Source: Pirellulaceae bacterium (lineage in GTDB: Bacteria; Planctomycetota; Planctomycetia; Pirellulales; Pirellulaceae). From it: 5,225 nucleotides of DNA. Position 1 is the first letter of the stretch, and each line of letters begins with the position of its first letter. The stretch lies in contig JABDKS010000042.1 of NCBI GenBank assembly GCA_013002105.1, positions 1 to 5,225 on the forward strand, written 5' to 3'. Positions 1 through 5,225 of the stretch are shown in pieces. The notes under the pieces were generated by a model that did not search any database, was not told the origin of the DNA, and was given only the letters and a program-made list of their open reading frames with translations. Both the position numbers and the translations under genes were made by a program.

Positions 1-21
1 AGTCGAACCAGACTGATCAAA

Positions 22-27
22 AGAGGA
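22..27 (+). promoter_or_regulatory. Ribosome binding site of the DUF1552 gene
   Basis: AGAGGA lies five bases before the ATG at 33. It supports that start, which also places the twin-arginine motif at the very N-terminus as expected. Only 32 bases precede the gene in the window, so neither a promoter nor the preceding gene can be judged. Confidence 0.5.
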
Positions 28-32
28 CCCCG

Positions 33-1340
33 ATGCCCCGACAACCTATTGCCCGGCGAACATTTTTGCGCGGAACCAGTGCTGCCTTGGGACTGCCGTT
101 GTTGGACGTAATGCGACCTTCATCGGCACGAGCCGCCGCCGCTTCGACACCGCCCAAACGGTTCGTGTCAGTCTTCCAACCCAACGGCGTCTATCCAAAA
201 GCATGGGACGTCACCGGCACAGGCCGCGATTACACGTTTTCGCCCATCTTGAAGCCACTGGAACATTTACGCGACGACATTTTGTTGGTTGCCAATTTGG
301 ACAATGTCAGAAGCGGCAACCACGTTCAAATGACCAGCGCTTTTTTGACGGGTGTGGGAGTACAGAACGGTCGGTGTGCGGTTTCGGCCGATCAATTGAT
401 CGCGCGCAAAATTGGTGGTGACACCCGATTACCGTCGATCGAACTGGGCACCGAACCGCCTCGTCAAGGCGGCAACGGCAGCTTGCCGATTTCGTTTGCC
501 AACACCGTGTCGTGGAGTAGCGAAACGACGCGAATCTCGCCGGAGATCAATCCGCGTGTCGCGTTCGATCGATTGTTTCGCACCGCGGTTGATCCGCAAG
601 CTCGTAAACGGGCAGCCGACCATCGCAGTGTCTTGGACGCCGTGCTGGACGACGCTCGGTCAATTCGTCGACAAGCCAGCCACGCTGATGTCCACAAACT
701 GGACGAGTATTTGGAAAGTGTCCGCAGTGTCGAATCGCGAATCGATCGCGCACTGGATCCGCCTGCGCGAAGCTGGGAACCAATCAGCCAGCCCGAAATG
801 ATTCGACCGGCAAGTGGAATTCCTCGTCGCCGCGACGAACACCTGCGTTTGATGACCGACCTGATGGTTCTAGCGCTCTGGACCGATTCCACTCGAGTCG
901 CGACGCTCATGACAGCTCATGGATTCAGTCGTCAGAATTTCAGTTTTCTCGACGGTGTCACGTCCGACCACCACGGCATGTCACACCACAAAGATCAAGA
1001 GTCCGCGGTCAAGGAATACACCACCGTTAGCATCTGGTACGCAAAGCAAGTCGCGTACTTGCTGGACCGAATGAAATCGATTGACGAGGGCGGACAGAGT
1101 CTGCTGGACAATTCGACCGTGATGTACGGCAGCGGAATGAAGGACGGTAATGGTCACAAAAAACAGAACCTGCCCATCGTGATCGCCGGTCGTGGTGCCG
1201 GATTCAAAGTCGGCCACCACGTTCGACTTGCCAAGCCGACGCCGCTGGCGAATCTGCATCATACGCTGTTAAATCAGTTCGACATTCCCATCGAATCGTT
1301 TAACGGCGCCAGCACCGGTGCGTTGACCGAGCTGCTCTAA
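33..1340 (+). CDS. DUF1552 / HXXSHH family protein, Tat-exported
   Basis: This 435-residue protein belongs to the DUF1552 (HXXSHH, Pfam PF07586) family, which is abundant in planctomycetes and related bacteria and has no established biochemical role. A twin-arginine leader is visible: RRTFLRG at residues 8-14, a short hydrophobic stretch (SAALGLPLLDVM) and an Ala-rich likely cleavage zone at about 32-37, so it is probably folded in the cytoplasm and exported. The motif naming the family is present as HGMSHH at residues 314-319, within a His-rich stretch starting DHH at 312. FQPNGVYPKAW (48-58) and GSGMKDGNGH (366-375) are typical conserved blocks, and the C-terminal block ending in FNGASTGALTELL looks complete. 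The ATG at 33 follows AGAGGA (22-27) at normal spacing. Such genes usually lie just downstream of large cytochrome-c-like DUF1587/1592/1588/1585 genes; that partner would lie before base 1 and cannot be seen. The metal- or haem-linked role suggested by the histidines is inference. Confidence 0.93.
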   Translation: MPRQPIARRTFLRGTSAALGLPLLDVMRPSSARAAAASTPPKRFVSVFQPNGVYPKAWDVTGTGRDYTFSPILKPLEHLRDDILLVANLDNVRSGNHVQMTSAFLTGVGVQNGRCAVSADQLIARKIGGDTRLPSIELGTEPPRQGGNGSLPISFANTVSWSSETTRISPEINPRVAFDRLFRTAVDPQARKRAADHRSVLDAVLDDARSIRRQASHADVHKLDEYLESVRSVESRIDRALDPPARSWEPISQPEMIRPASGIPRRRDEHLRLMTDLMVLALWTDSTRVATLMTAHGFSRQNFSFLDGVTSDHHGMSHHKDQESAVKEYTTVSIWYAKQVAYLLDRMKSIDEGGQSLLDNSTVMYGSGMKDGNGHKKQNLPIVIAGRGAGFKVGHHVRLAKPTPLANLHHTLLNQFDIPIESFNGASTGALTELL

Positions 1341-1453
1341 CGTTCATCCAAGATTGCGTTATGGCGGTGTTTTGTAGTGAAAGTCAGCGCGGCTTTCGTC
1401 CACGCGCGACAGATGGACGATGGCCAAACAGAACTTCGCGGCTCAAAGATCCA

Positions 1454-2563
1454 TTACGCCGCACGGGAACGCATTTTTGCGGCCAACTGGCTGTCGCCAT
1501 GGATGTTCACAATTGGCGCGTCGCGACGTCGCGGTTTTTGCAGGCTCTCGCTCGTGTCTTCGCTGAAATGAACGTCCAATTGCGGATAAGGAATACTGAT
1601 GTCGGCCGCATCGAGCCCCTTTTTGGTCGCTGCTGTCAGATCTTGCCGAACCGCCCAGTAGTCGACCGGCCGGCACCAAACCCGCACTTGCCAGTTCACA
1701 GCGGAATCACCCAGATCCATCAAATAGGCTTCCGGCGGCGGTTCGCTGACCGCTTTGGGAATGTCTCGAATCGCCGTTTCTAATGCCGCACGGGTATCGT
1801 CTAAGTCGGCTTCGTAATCGCAGCCAACGTTCACATCGACGCGTCGCAATTTATTGTGCGTGACGTTCTCGATTGTCGCGCCAAAGATCTCACCATTTGG
1901 GACGATCAACCGACGGTTGTCCAGCGTGTCCAAATCAGTGGTGAACAAATCGATCGCTTCGACAATCCCTTCGGTCCCCGCCATCACGACGTAGTCACCC
2001 ACTTTGAACGGTCGGAAGATCAACAACATGATGCCGGCGGCGAAGTTGCCAATTGTTCCGGCCAGTGCCATCCCGATCGCAAAACCAACCGCAGCCAAAA
2101 TGGCGGCAAAGCTGGTCACATCGAATCCGTAATAGCTGAGCACACCCAGTAAAACGAATAACGAAATCATCGTCTTGGTGACTTTGCCTGCGAACCGACC
2201 GAGTGTCTCGTCGACTCGCTTGGAGATGAAACCGCCAATGGTCCGACCAGCGTAGCCAGCGACGATGTATCCGACGAAAATCACGGCTGCGGCAATCGCA
2301 ACCGGGACGACGAATTCCGTCACCAGCGAGATCATCGCTTCGGTATCACCACTGACCGCGTTGGCGAGCGTGCCTTTGGCGTCCTCCAGTTTTTGAGCGG
2401 CCAGTCGCGCGGCTTCTTCACCGGCGGCGCCCACGTCATCGGTCGCGTTTGCCGTCGATCCGGAAAACAATCCGCCAATCGCAACGCCGGAGATCGGCAG
2501 CATCAACCGGCGGTCCAACATCCGGGCAACCATTCGTCGGAACGCGTGAGACTGAACCCGCAT
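1454..2563 (-). CDS. MscS-family small-conductance mechanosensitive channel
   Basis: A membrane channel predicted to open under membrane tension and release solutes during osmotic downshock. Residues below are counted from the ATG at 2563 (369 aa). A basic N-terminus, a hydrophobic run and STANA at 36-40 look like a cleavable signal peptide. A helical Ala/Glu-rich stretch (about 47-70) follows, then membrane segments at about 84-106, 131-149 and 152-183. The last is the Gly/Ala-rich pore helix typical of MscS (GFAIGMALAGTIGNFAAG), running into RPFKVGDYV. The beta domain contains NRRLIVPNGEIF (216-227) and IENVTHNKLRR, and the C-terminal domain ends in the family block ISIPYPQLDVHF (322-333). 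It is longer than E. coli MscS (286 aa) because of the extra N-terminus and a basic tail. The in-frame ATG at 2575 would add four residues but has no ribosome binding site. The gene stands alone and converges on the DUF1552 gene. Family assignment is firm; the exact gating class is not. Confidence 0.93.
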   Translation of the reverse strand: MRVQSHAFRRMVARMLDRRLMLPISGVAIGGLFSGSTANATDDVGAAGEEAARLAAQKLEDAKGTLANAVSGDTEAMISLVTEFVVPVAIAAAVIFVGYIVAGYAGRTIGGFISKRVDETLGRFAGKVTKTMISLFVLLGVLSYYGFDVTSFAAILAAVGFAIGMALAGTIGNFAAGIMLLIFRPFKVGDYVVMAGTEGIVEAIDLFTTDLDTLDNRRLIVPNGEIFGATIENVTHNKLRRVDVNVGCDYEADLDDTRAALETAIRDIPKAVSEPPPEAYLMDLGDSAVNWQVRVWCRPVDYWAVRQDLTAATKKGLDAADISIPYPQLDVHFSEDTSESLQKPRRRDAPIVNIHGDSQLAAKMRSRAA

Positions 2564-2569
2564 CGCGAA

Positions 2570-2573
2570 CTCC
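2570..2573 (-). promoter_or_regulatory. Ribosome binding site that decides the MscS start
   Basis: Read on the minus strand, GGAG lies six bases before the ATG at 2563-2561. The GG overlaps the alternative upstream ATG at 2575-2573, whose own leader (ACCTGTACAAAA) has no Shine-Dalgarno match. The downstream start is therefore preferred; the difference is only four residues. Confidence 0.5.
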
Positions 2574-2683
2574 ATTTTTGTACAGGTGTTTTATCCAGCA
2601 AAGAAAGCGATGTACCGATTTCCGCCCACCCGCGCGAATACCAATCCACAGACAGAGCTAGCAAATCAGGATTCACGGCCAAC

Positions 2684-2749
2684 GTAGGCCAGGACCTGTC
2701 CTGGCATGAACCTGGAATTTCTATTGCGCCAGGACAGGTCCTGGCCTAC
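2684..2749. repeat. Perfect 22-bp inverted repeat (intergenic palindrome)
   Basis: Bases 2684-2705 and 2728-2749 are exact reverse complements, separated by a 22-base spacer. Each arm is itself nearly palindromic: CCAGGAC-CT-GTCCTGG in the left arm mirrors around two central bases. The structure can therefore form either one long hairpin or two small ones. It lies about 120 bp before the MscS start. Such a compact, perfectly mirrored unit looks like a dispersed REP-type intergenic repeat rather than a terminator, because neither side has a T-run. Copies elsewhere in the genome cannot be tested from this window. Confidence 0.8.
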
Positions 2750-2926
2750 AAAACACCAAGCCCGGACGCCCAACCAATCTCTGCCGGCGGTGCGAGCCGC
2801 CGAGCCTGGGTGTGCATCGTGTCATCAAACGTTTCGCGACCTATGAAAGAATCAGCGATGTTGCACGACATTCCAACCATGCGTGTGGGACCGGTTCCTA
2901 CCGGCCTCGTCTGATTTCGCGGCCGG

Positions 2927-2932
2927 TAGGAA
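2927..2932. repeat. Left target-site duplication, TAGGAA
   Basis: TAGGAA directly abuts the left terminal inverted repeat and is repeated directly after the right one. It is also part of the right arm of the older palindrome, which explains where the target sequence came from. A chance hexamer match at exactly both boundaries is unlikely but not excluded. Confidence 0.55.
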
Positions 2933-3213
2933 CCTTGTCTTTACCCACAAGTCTGCTGATTGATAGCTTTTTTAATTCACGCTCCCACGCGCTAAATCAT
3001 CCATGTAATAGAGACTTCTTCGTGGGAGGGTCGGCACCGAGCTTTAGCGAGTGTGACGGGGAGGGCGATCAACGTCTTCTGTTCGCCCTCCCCGTTGGCT
3101 CGCTTAGGCTCACCACCGACCCTGAGCGCGACAGCGTGTTTTCCAATGGAAAGTCATACGCGCGGGAGGGTAAAGTGCTGATTGCAAAAGCAGACTTGTG
3201 GGTAAAGACAAGG
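2933..3213. mobile_element. MITE-like non-coding element, 281 bp, 24-bp perfect terminal inverted repeats
   Basis: Bases 2933-2956 and 3190-3213 are exact reverse complements (outer ends CCTTGTCTTTACCC and GGGTAAAGACAAGG). Both ends are flanked by the same hexamer, TAGGAA (2927-2932 and 3214-3219), as expected of a target-site duplication. There is no transposase or other protein inside. The interior contains further matched arms: CTCCC.CGCG near 2982-2991 faces 3159-3168, and a large central hairpin lies at 3027-3123, so much of the element folds back on itself. TGCTGATTG also occurs as a direct repeat inside each end (2954-2962 and 3176-3184). Size, perfect ends, flanking duplication and lack of coding capacity fit a MITE mobilised in trans. 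The transposase family cannot be assigned here. An alternative is a large composite intergenic repeat that never transposed as a unit. Confidence 0.6.
3027..3123. repeat. Large internal hairpin of the element
   Basis: The inner stem pairs 3056-3068 with 3083-3095: 13 perfect base pairs including GGGGAGGGCGA against TCGCCCTCCCC, with a 14-base loop. Further out, GAGC (3039-3042) pairs with GCTC (3108-3111), AGCGAG (3046-3051) pairs with CTCGCT (3099-3104), and AGGGTCGG (3027-3034) pairs with CCGACCCT (3116-3123). Internal bulges are small. An alternative pairing of CTCCCACG (2982-2989) with CGTGGGAG (3021-3028) overlaps the base of this stem. No T-run follows, so it is not a standard terminator. 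It resembles repeat-associated hairpins, and a transcribed structured RNA cannot be excluded. Confidence 0.7.
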
Positions 3214-3219
3214 TAGGAA
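3214..3219. repeat. Right target-site duplication, TAGGAA
   Basis: Second copy of the hexamer, directly after the right terminal inverted repeat. The bases that follow (3220-3231) continue the interrupted palindrome arm. Confidence 0.55.
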
Positions 3220-3241
3220 TCGGCCCTACGCCAATCGGTTT

Positions 3242-3250
3242 TGATACACT
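3242..3250 (+). promoter_or_regulatory. Possible extended -10 element for the sulfatase
   Basis: TGATACACT matches an extended -10 box (TGn followed by TACACT, three to four matches to TATAAT). It ends only six bases before the ATG at 3257, so transcription from it would start at or next to the start codon and give a leaderless message. No Shine-Dalgarno sequence is present before the ATG, which is consistent with that reading. No good -35 lies at the usual distance. Weak, sequence-only evidence. Confidence 0.25.
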
Positions 3251-3256
3251 GCTGCG

Positions 3257-4660
3257 ATGAATCAGCGTCCGAATATTTTGTGGTACTGCACCGACCAACA
3301 ACGTTTTGACACCATCGGGGCACTCGGCAATCCTCATGTCGTCACCCCCACGATCGATGCCTTGGTCAAGTCCGGCGTCGCGTTTACCCACGCTTATTGC
3401 CAGAGCCCTATTTGTACGCCCAGCCGTTCGAGCTTCATGACTGGGATGTACCCCTCTCGGTTGCATAACACTCGCAACGGCAACGAATCCTTTCCCGACT
3501 ACCCGCCCGTGATTACGAAACTGATCGCCGACTCGGGCTACGAGTGCGGACTGATCGGCAAATTCCACCTGCAAAGCGCCGGACATCGGACCGAGCCACG
3601 AATCGACGACGGGTTTTCGTACTGGAAATACAGCCACGCACCGCGTGACGACTGGAGCGAAGGCCACGATTATGCGCAGTGGGTTCGCGATCAAGGCGGT
3701 GACCTGGACGCGATGCGACAGAGTGAATCCCGTGTCGATCCGGCCATGCACCAGACAACTTGGGCAAGCGAATGTGCGATCGATTTCATTGACGCTCAAG
3801 GTACCTCCGATCGACCATGGCTTTTAAACGTCAACATCTACGACCCACACCCGCCTTTTATTCCACCGAAGATCTACGCGGACCGCTTCGATCCGGCCGA
3901 CATGCCAGGTCCGCACTTTCGCGAAAGCGACCTGGATCAACAGACGCGACTAGCCTCGCTGGATTTTCAAGATGAACTCCGAACGCCACACCAGCACGAT
4001 GCTAAACGCGTGCAAGCGTTGTACTACGCGATGATCGCGCAGATCGACGATCAATTTGCGAGAATCTTGGACTGTTTGGATCGAACCGGCCAACGCGAAA
4101 ACACGGTCATCTTGTTTACCAGTGATCACGGCGAATCACTCGGTGACCACGGATTGATGTACAAGGGTTGCCGATTCTATGAAGGTCTCGTGAGGGTGCC
4201 GTTGATTTTCAGTTTCCCCGCGAATTTTCAAAGCGGAGTGATTAACGATTCGCTGGTTGAGTTGCTGGACATGACCAGCACGATCATGGAATTAGCGAAT
4301 CTTGAATGTCCCGATTACATGCAGGGAATTTCACTGTTGCCGATCTTGCGAGGCGATTTCGATGGTGACCGTCACCGTGATTTTGTACGCAGCGAATACT
4401 TCGACGCCCTCGACCCACATTTTACCGGCGGCAGCGGTACGTTCGGCACGATGTTTCGCACCGAGCGATACAAGCTGTGCATGTACCACGACAAACAACT
4501 GGGCGAATTGTACGACTTGCAAGTTGACCCCTGGGAATTCGACTGCCTATGGAACAGTCCACAACATCAATCGATCAAACACGATTTAATCCGCCAGGCA
4601 TTTGATGCACACGTTGTATTGACGACCGACATGGGCTCGCGTCGAATCGCACCAATGTGA
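3257..4660 (+). CDS. Type I (formylglycine) sulfatase, cytoplasmic
   Basis: A 467-residue sulfatase of the alkaline-phosphatase superfamily (family S1), predicted to hydrolyse a sulfate ester. The signature CTPSRSSFMTG lies at residues 53-63; Cys53 would be converted to the catalytic formylglycine, and Arg57 completes the C-x-P-S-R motif. Metal- and sulfate-site residues are recognisable: Asp13-Gln14 in TDQQR, GKFHL (101-105, Lys102/His104), DPHPPF (196-201), SDHGESLGDHG (289-299, Asp290/His291) and Lys303. The first motif reads DQ rather than the common DD, as in choline-sulfatase- or phosphonate-monoesterase-like branches. The C-terminal RTERYKLCMY...ELYDLQVDPWE block is intact. The protein starts directly with MNQRPNILWY and has no signal peptide, and an in-frame TGA at 3242-3244 rules out an upstream extension, so it should act in the cytoplasm. 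It is followed after 23 bp by a secreted beta-helix gene. The substrate cannot be deduced; a phosphonate or phosphate ester is possible. Confidence 0.94.
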   Translation: MNQRPNILWYCTDQQRFDTIGALGNPHVVTPTIDALVKSGVAFTHAYCQSPICTPSRSSFMTGMYPSRLHNTRNGNESFPDYPPVITKLIADSGYECGLIGKFHLQSAGHRTEPRIDDGFSYWKYSHAPRDDWSEGHDYAQWVRDQGGDLDAMRQSESRVDPAMHQTTWASECAIDFIDAQGTSDRPWLLNVNIYDPHPPFIPPKIYADRFDPADMPGPHFRESDLDQQTRLASLDFQDELRTPHQHDAKRVQALYYAMIAQIDDQFARILDCLDRTGQRENTVILFTSDHGESLGDHGLMYKGCRFYEGLVRVPLIFSFPANFQSGVINDSLVELLDMTSTIMELANLECPDYMQGISLLPILRGDFDGDRHRDFVRSEYFDALDPHFTGGSGTFGTMFRTERYKLCMYHDKQLGELYDLQVDPWEFDCLWNSPQHQSIKHDLIRQAFDAHVVLTTDMGSRRIAPM

Positions 4661-4670
4661 GGTCAGATTG

Positions 4671-4675
4671 AAGAG
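4671..4675 (+). promoter_or_regulatory. Ribosome binding site of the beta-helix gene
   Basis: AAGAG lies eight bases before the ATG at 4684. The later in-frame ATGs at 4699, 4711 and 4732 lack comparable sequences, so 4684 is preferred. The ATG at 4732 would give a more ordinary, shorter signal peptide and remains possible. Confidence 0.4.
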
Positions 4676-4683
4676 CACGTCAG

Positions 4684-5225
4684 ATGAACTCAACAAAGAT
4701 GAAAATCGGTATGCGACAACGACAACCTGGCATGAATTGGCTCCCGATAACACTTCTTGTTCTCGCCGGGGCAATGTCGCCATGCACTGCGCTAGCCCAG
4801 GAAACACCGGCGAAGTCACTGGCTGACTTCGAATTGGTCGGAGATGGTGAAGCCGACGACACGGCGGCAATCCAATCGGCGGTCGATTCGGGACTGGGCG
4901 ACTTGCATTTTCCCAAAGGTACTTATCGTTTAAGCCGACCGATTGTGGTCCAGCTGGACCGTGTCGGTCGCACATCCATCCACGGCAATGGAGTCGCGCG
5001 GTTCGAGATGCATGGCCCGGGACCGGCATTTCAATTTGTCGGAACCCATGACGGAACCGCTGCACCAATGACGGTCAAATCGGGCGTGTGGGACAAGCAG
5101 AGCACGCCGCTGGTCGACGGCATCGAGATCGTGGGACATCACGAGGATGCCGACGGGATCCAAGCCAATGGCACCATGCAACTGCCCCTATCACGTGTGT
5201 CAATCCGTGCGGCCCATCACGCGAT
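4684..5225 (+). CDS. Secreted pectate-lyase-like right-handed beta-helix protein (partial, N-terminal part)
   Basis: An open frame runs from the ATG at 4684 to the window edge without a stop (180 codons seen), so the gene is cut by the window, not broken. Residues 1-38 form a signal peptide: basic start (K5, K7, R11, R13), hydrophobic LPITLLVLAGA and ALA|QE cleavage after Ala38. The mature protein opens with GDGEADDTAAIQSAV (53-67) and LHFPKGTYRLS (74-84). This is the characteristic start of the pectate lyase 3 / GH28-like beta-helix superfamily (Pfam Pectate_lyase_3), where the G-D-G-x-x-D-D-T-x-A-I block caps the helix. Turn-like repeats such as SIHGNG and DGIEIVGH follow. The catalytic region would lie beyond the edge, so lyase, hydrolase or non-enzymatic function cannot be told apart. 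It lies 23 bp after the sulfatase on the same strand and is probably co-transcribed, suggesting extracellular handling of a polysaccharide. Confidence 0.85.
   Translation, partial: MNSTKMKIGMRQRQPGMNWLPITLLVLAGAMSPCTALAQETPAKSLADFELVGDGEADDTAAIQSAVDSGLGDLHFPKGTYRLSRPIVVQLDRVGRTSIHGNGVARFEMHGPGPAFQFVGTHDGTAAPMTVKSGVWDKQSTPLVDGIEIVGHHEDADGIQANGTMQLPLSRVSIRAAHHA

Larger units (their letters stand above)
2883..3231. repeat. Older palindromic repeat, split by an inserted element
   Basis: The left arm is 2883-2906 and the right arm begins at 2921-2932. As it stands, 2893-2906 and 2921-2934 form a perfect 14-bp stem with a 14-base loop. If the 281-bp element at 2933-3213 and one copy of TAGGAA are removed, the right arm continues into 3220-3231. 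The stem then grows to 24 consecutive positions with three G-T wobbles and only one mismatch (A2890 against C3224). The agreement beyond the junction is strong evidence that the two parts were once contiguous. The stem is followed by TTGTCTTT, which might give weak terminator activity, but no + strand gene ends upstream of it. Confidence 0.65.
2564..3256. other. Gene-free intergenic region dominated by palindromes
   Basis: Divergent spacer between the MscS channel and the sulfatase. Open frames crossing it have no recognisable domain and run straight through the hairpins, so none is called. Beyond the repeats listed separately, 2785-2802 contains a small GC hairpin (CGGCGG, six-base loop, CCGCCG). 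The stretch 2576-2683 shows nothing identifiable and must contain the channel's promoter, but no convincing -35/-10 pair stands out. At least 350 of the roughly 690 bases are repeat-derived. Confidence 0.75.

Noticed and set aside
1396..1420. Possible terminator between the convergent DUF1552 and MscS genes (TCGTCCA paired with TGGACGA)
   Set aside because: Only a 7-bp stem with an 11-base loop and no T-run on either strand; too weak to call as a terminator.
2393..2914. 173-codon open frame on the + strand overlapping the start of the channel gene and the intergenic palindromes
   Set aside because: It is antisense to a clear MscS N-terminus, then runs through the 22-bp inverted repeat and the second hairpin. 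It has no recognisable domain and an amino-acid mix typical of shadow frames.
2893..2942. Rho-independent terminator reading of the 14-bp stem followed by TTGTCTTT
   Set aside because: No + strand gene ends before it, the T-run is interrupted, and part of the run belongs to the terminal repeat of the element. A palindromic repeat explains it better.
2684..3213. CRISPR array
   Set aside because: The repeats are inverted and unequal in sequence, with no series of direct repeats and regular spacers, and no cas gene is present.
2812..3216. 134-codon open frame on the + strand over the element
   Set aside because: It begins in the spacer and ends just past the right terminal repeat, crossing both hairpins. 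There is no ribosome binding site, no family resemblance, and no sign of a transposase.
3110..3799. 229-codon open frame on the - strand
   Set aside because: It is antisense to the sulfatase catalytic region and continues into the repeat element. The sulfatase motifs are unmistakable, so this is a shadow frame.

Overview
The window looks like a chromosomal segment from a marine planctomycete of the Rhodopirellula/Pirellula type. This is an inference from gene content: a Tat-exported HXXSHH (DUF1552) protein, a sulfatase with a formylglycine motif, and a secreted beta-helix protein, with moderate GC and long palindromic repeats between genes. No rRNA, tRNA or CRISPR array was seen.

Layout: (1) Bases 33-1340 (+) encode a complete DUF1552/HXXSHH protein with a twin-arginine leader. 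(2) Bases 1454-2563 (-) encode an MscS-type mechanosensitive channel, convergent with the first gene across 113 bp. (3) Bases 2564-3256 hold no believable gene but are dense in palindromes. They contain a 22-bp perfect inverted repeat (2684-2749), a second hairpin repeat (from 2883), and inside that hairpin's right arm a 281-bp non-coding element (2933-3213). The element has 24-bp perfect terminal inverted repeats, a large internal hairpin, and a 6-bp flanking duplication TAGGAA. (4) Bases 3257-4660 (+) encode a type I sulfatase without a signal peptide. (5) Bases 4684-5225 (+), 23 bp further on, hold the start of a secreted pectate-lyase-like beta-helix protein that runs off the window.

The sulfatase and beta-helix genes probably form an operon for handling a sulfated polysaccharide or glycoside, with the beta-helix protein outside the cytoplasm and the sulfatase inside. 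The DUF1552 gene is probably the tail of an operon that starts upstream of the window. The most notable structure is the nested repeat: removing the 281-bp element and one TAGGAA copy restores an almost continuous 24-pair stem. This indicates that a small MITE-like element landed in an older palindromic repeat, directly upstream of the sulfatase operon.
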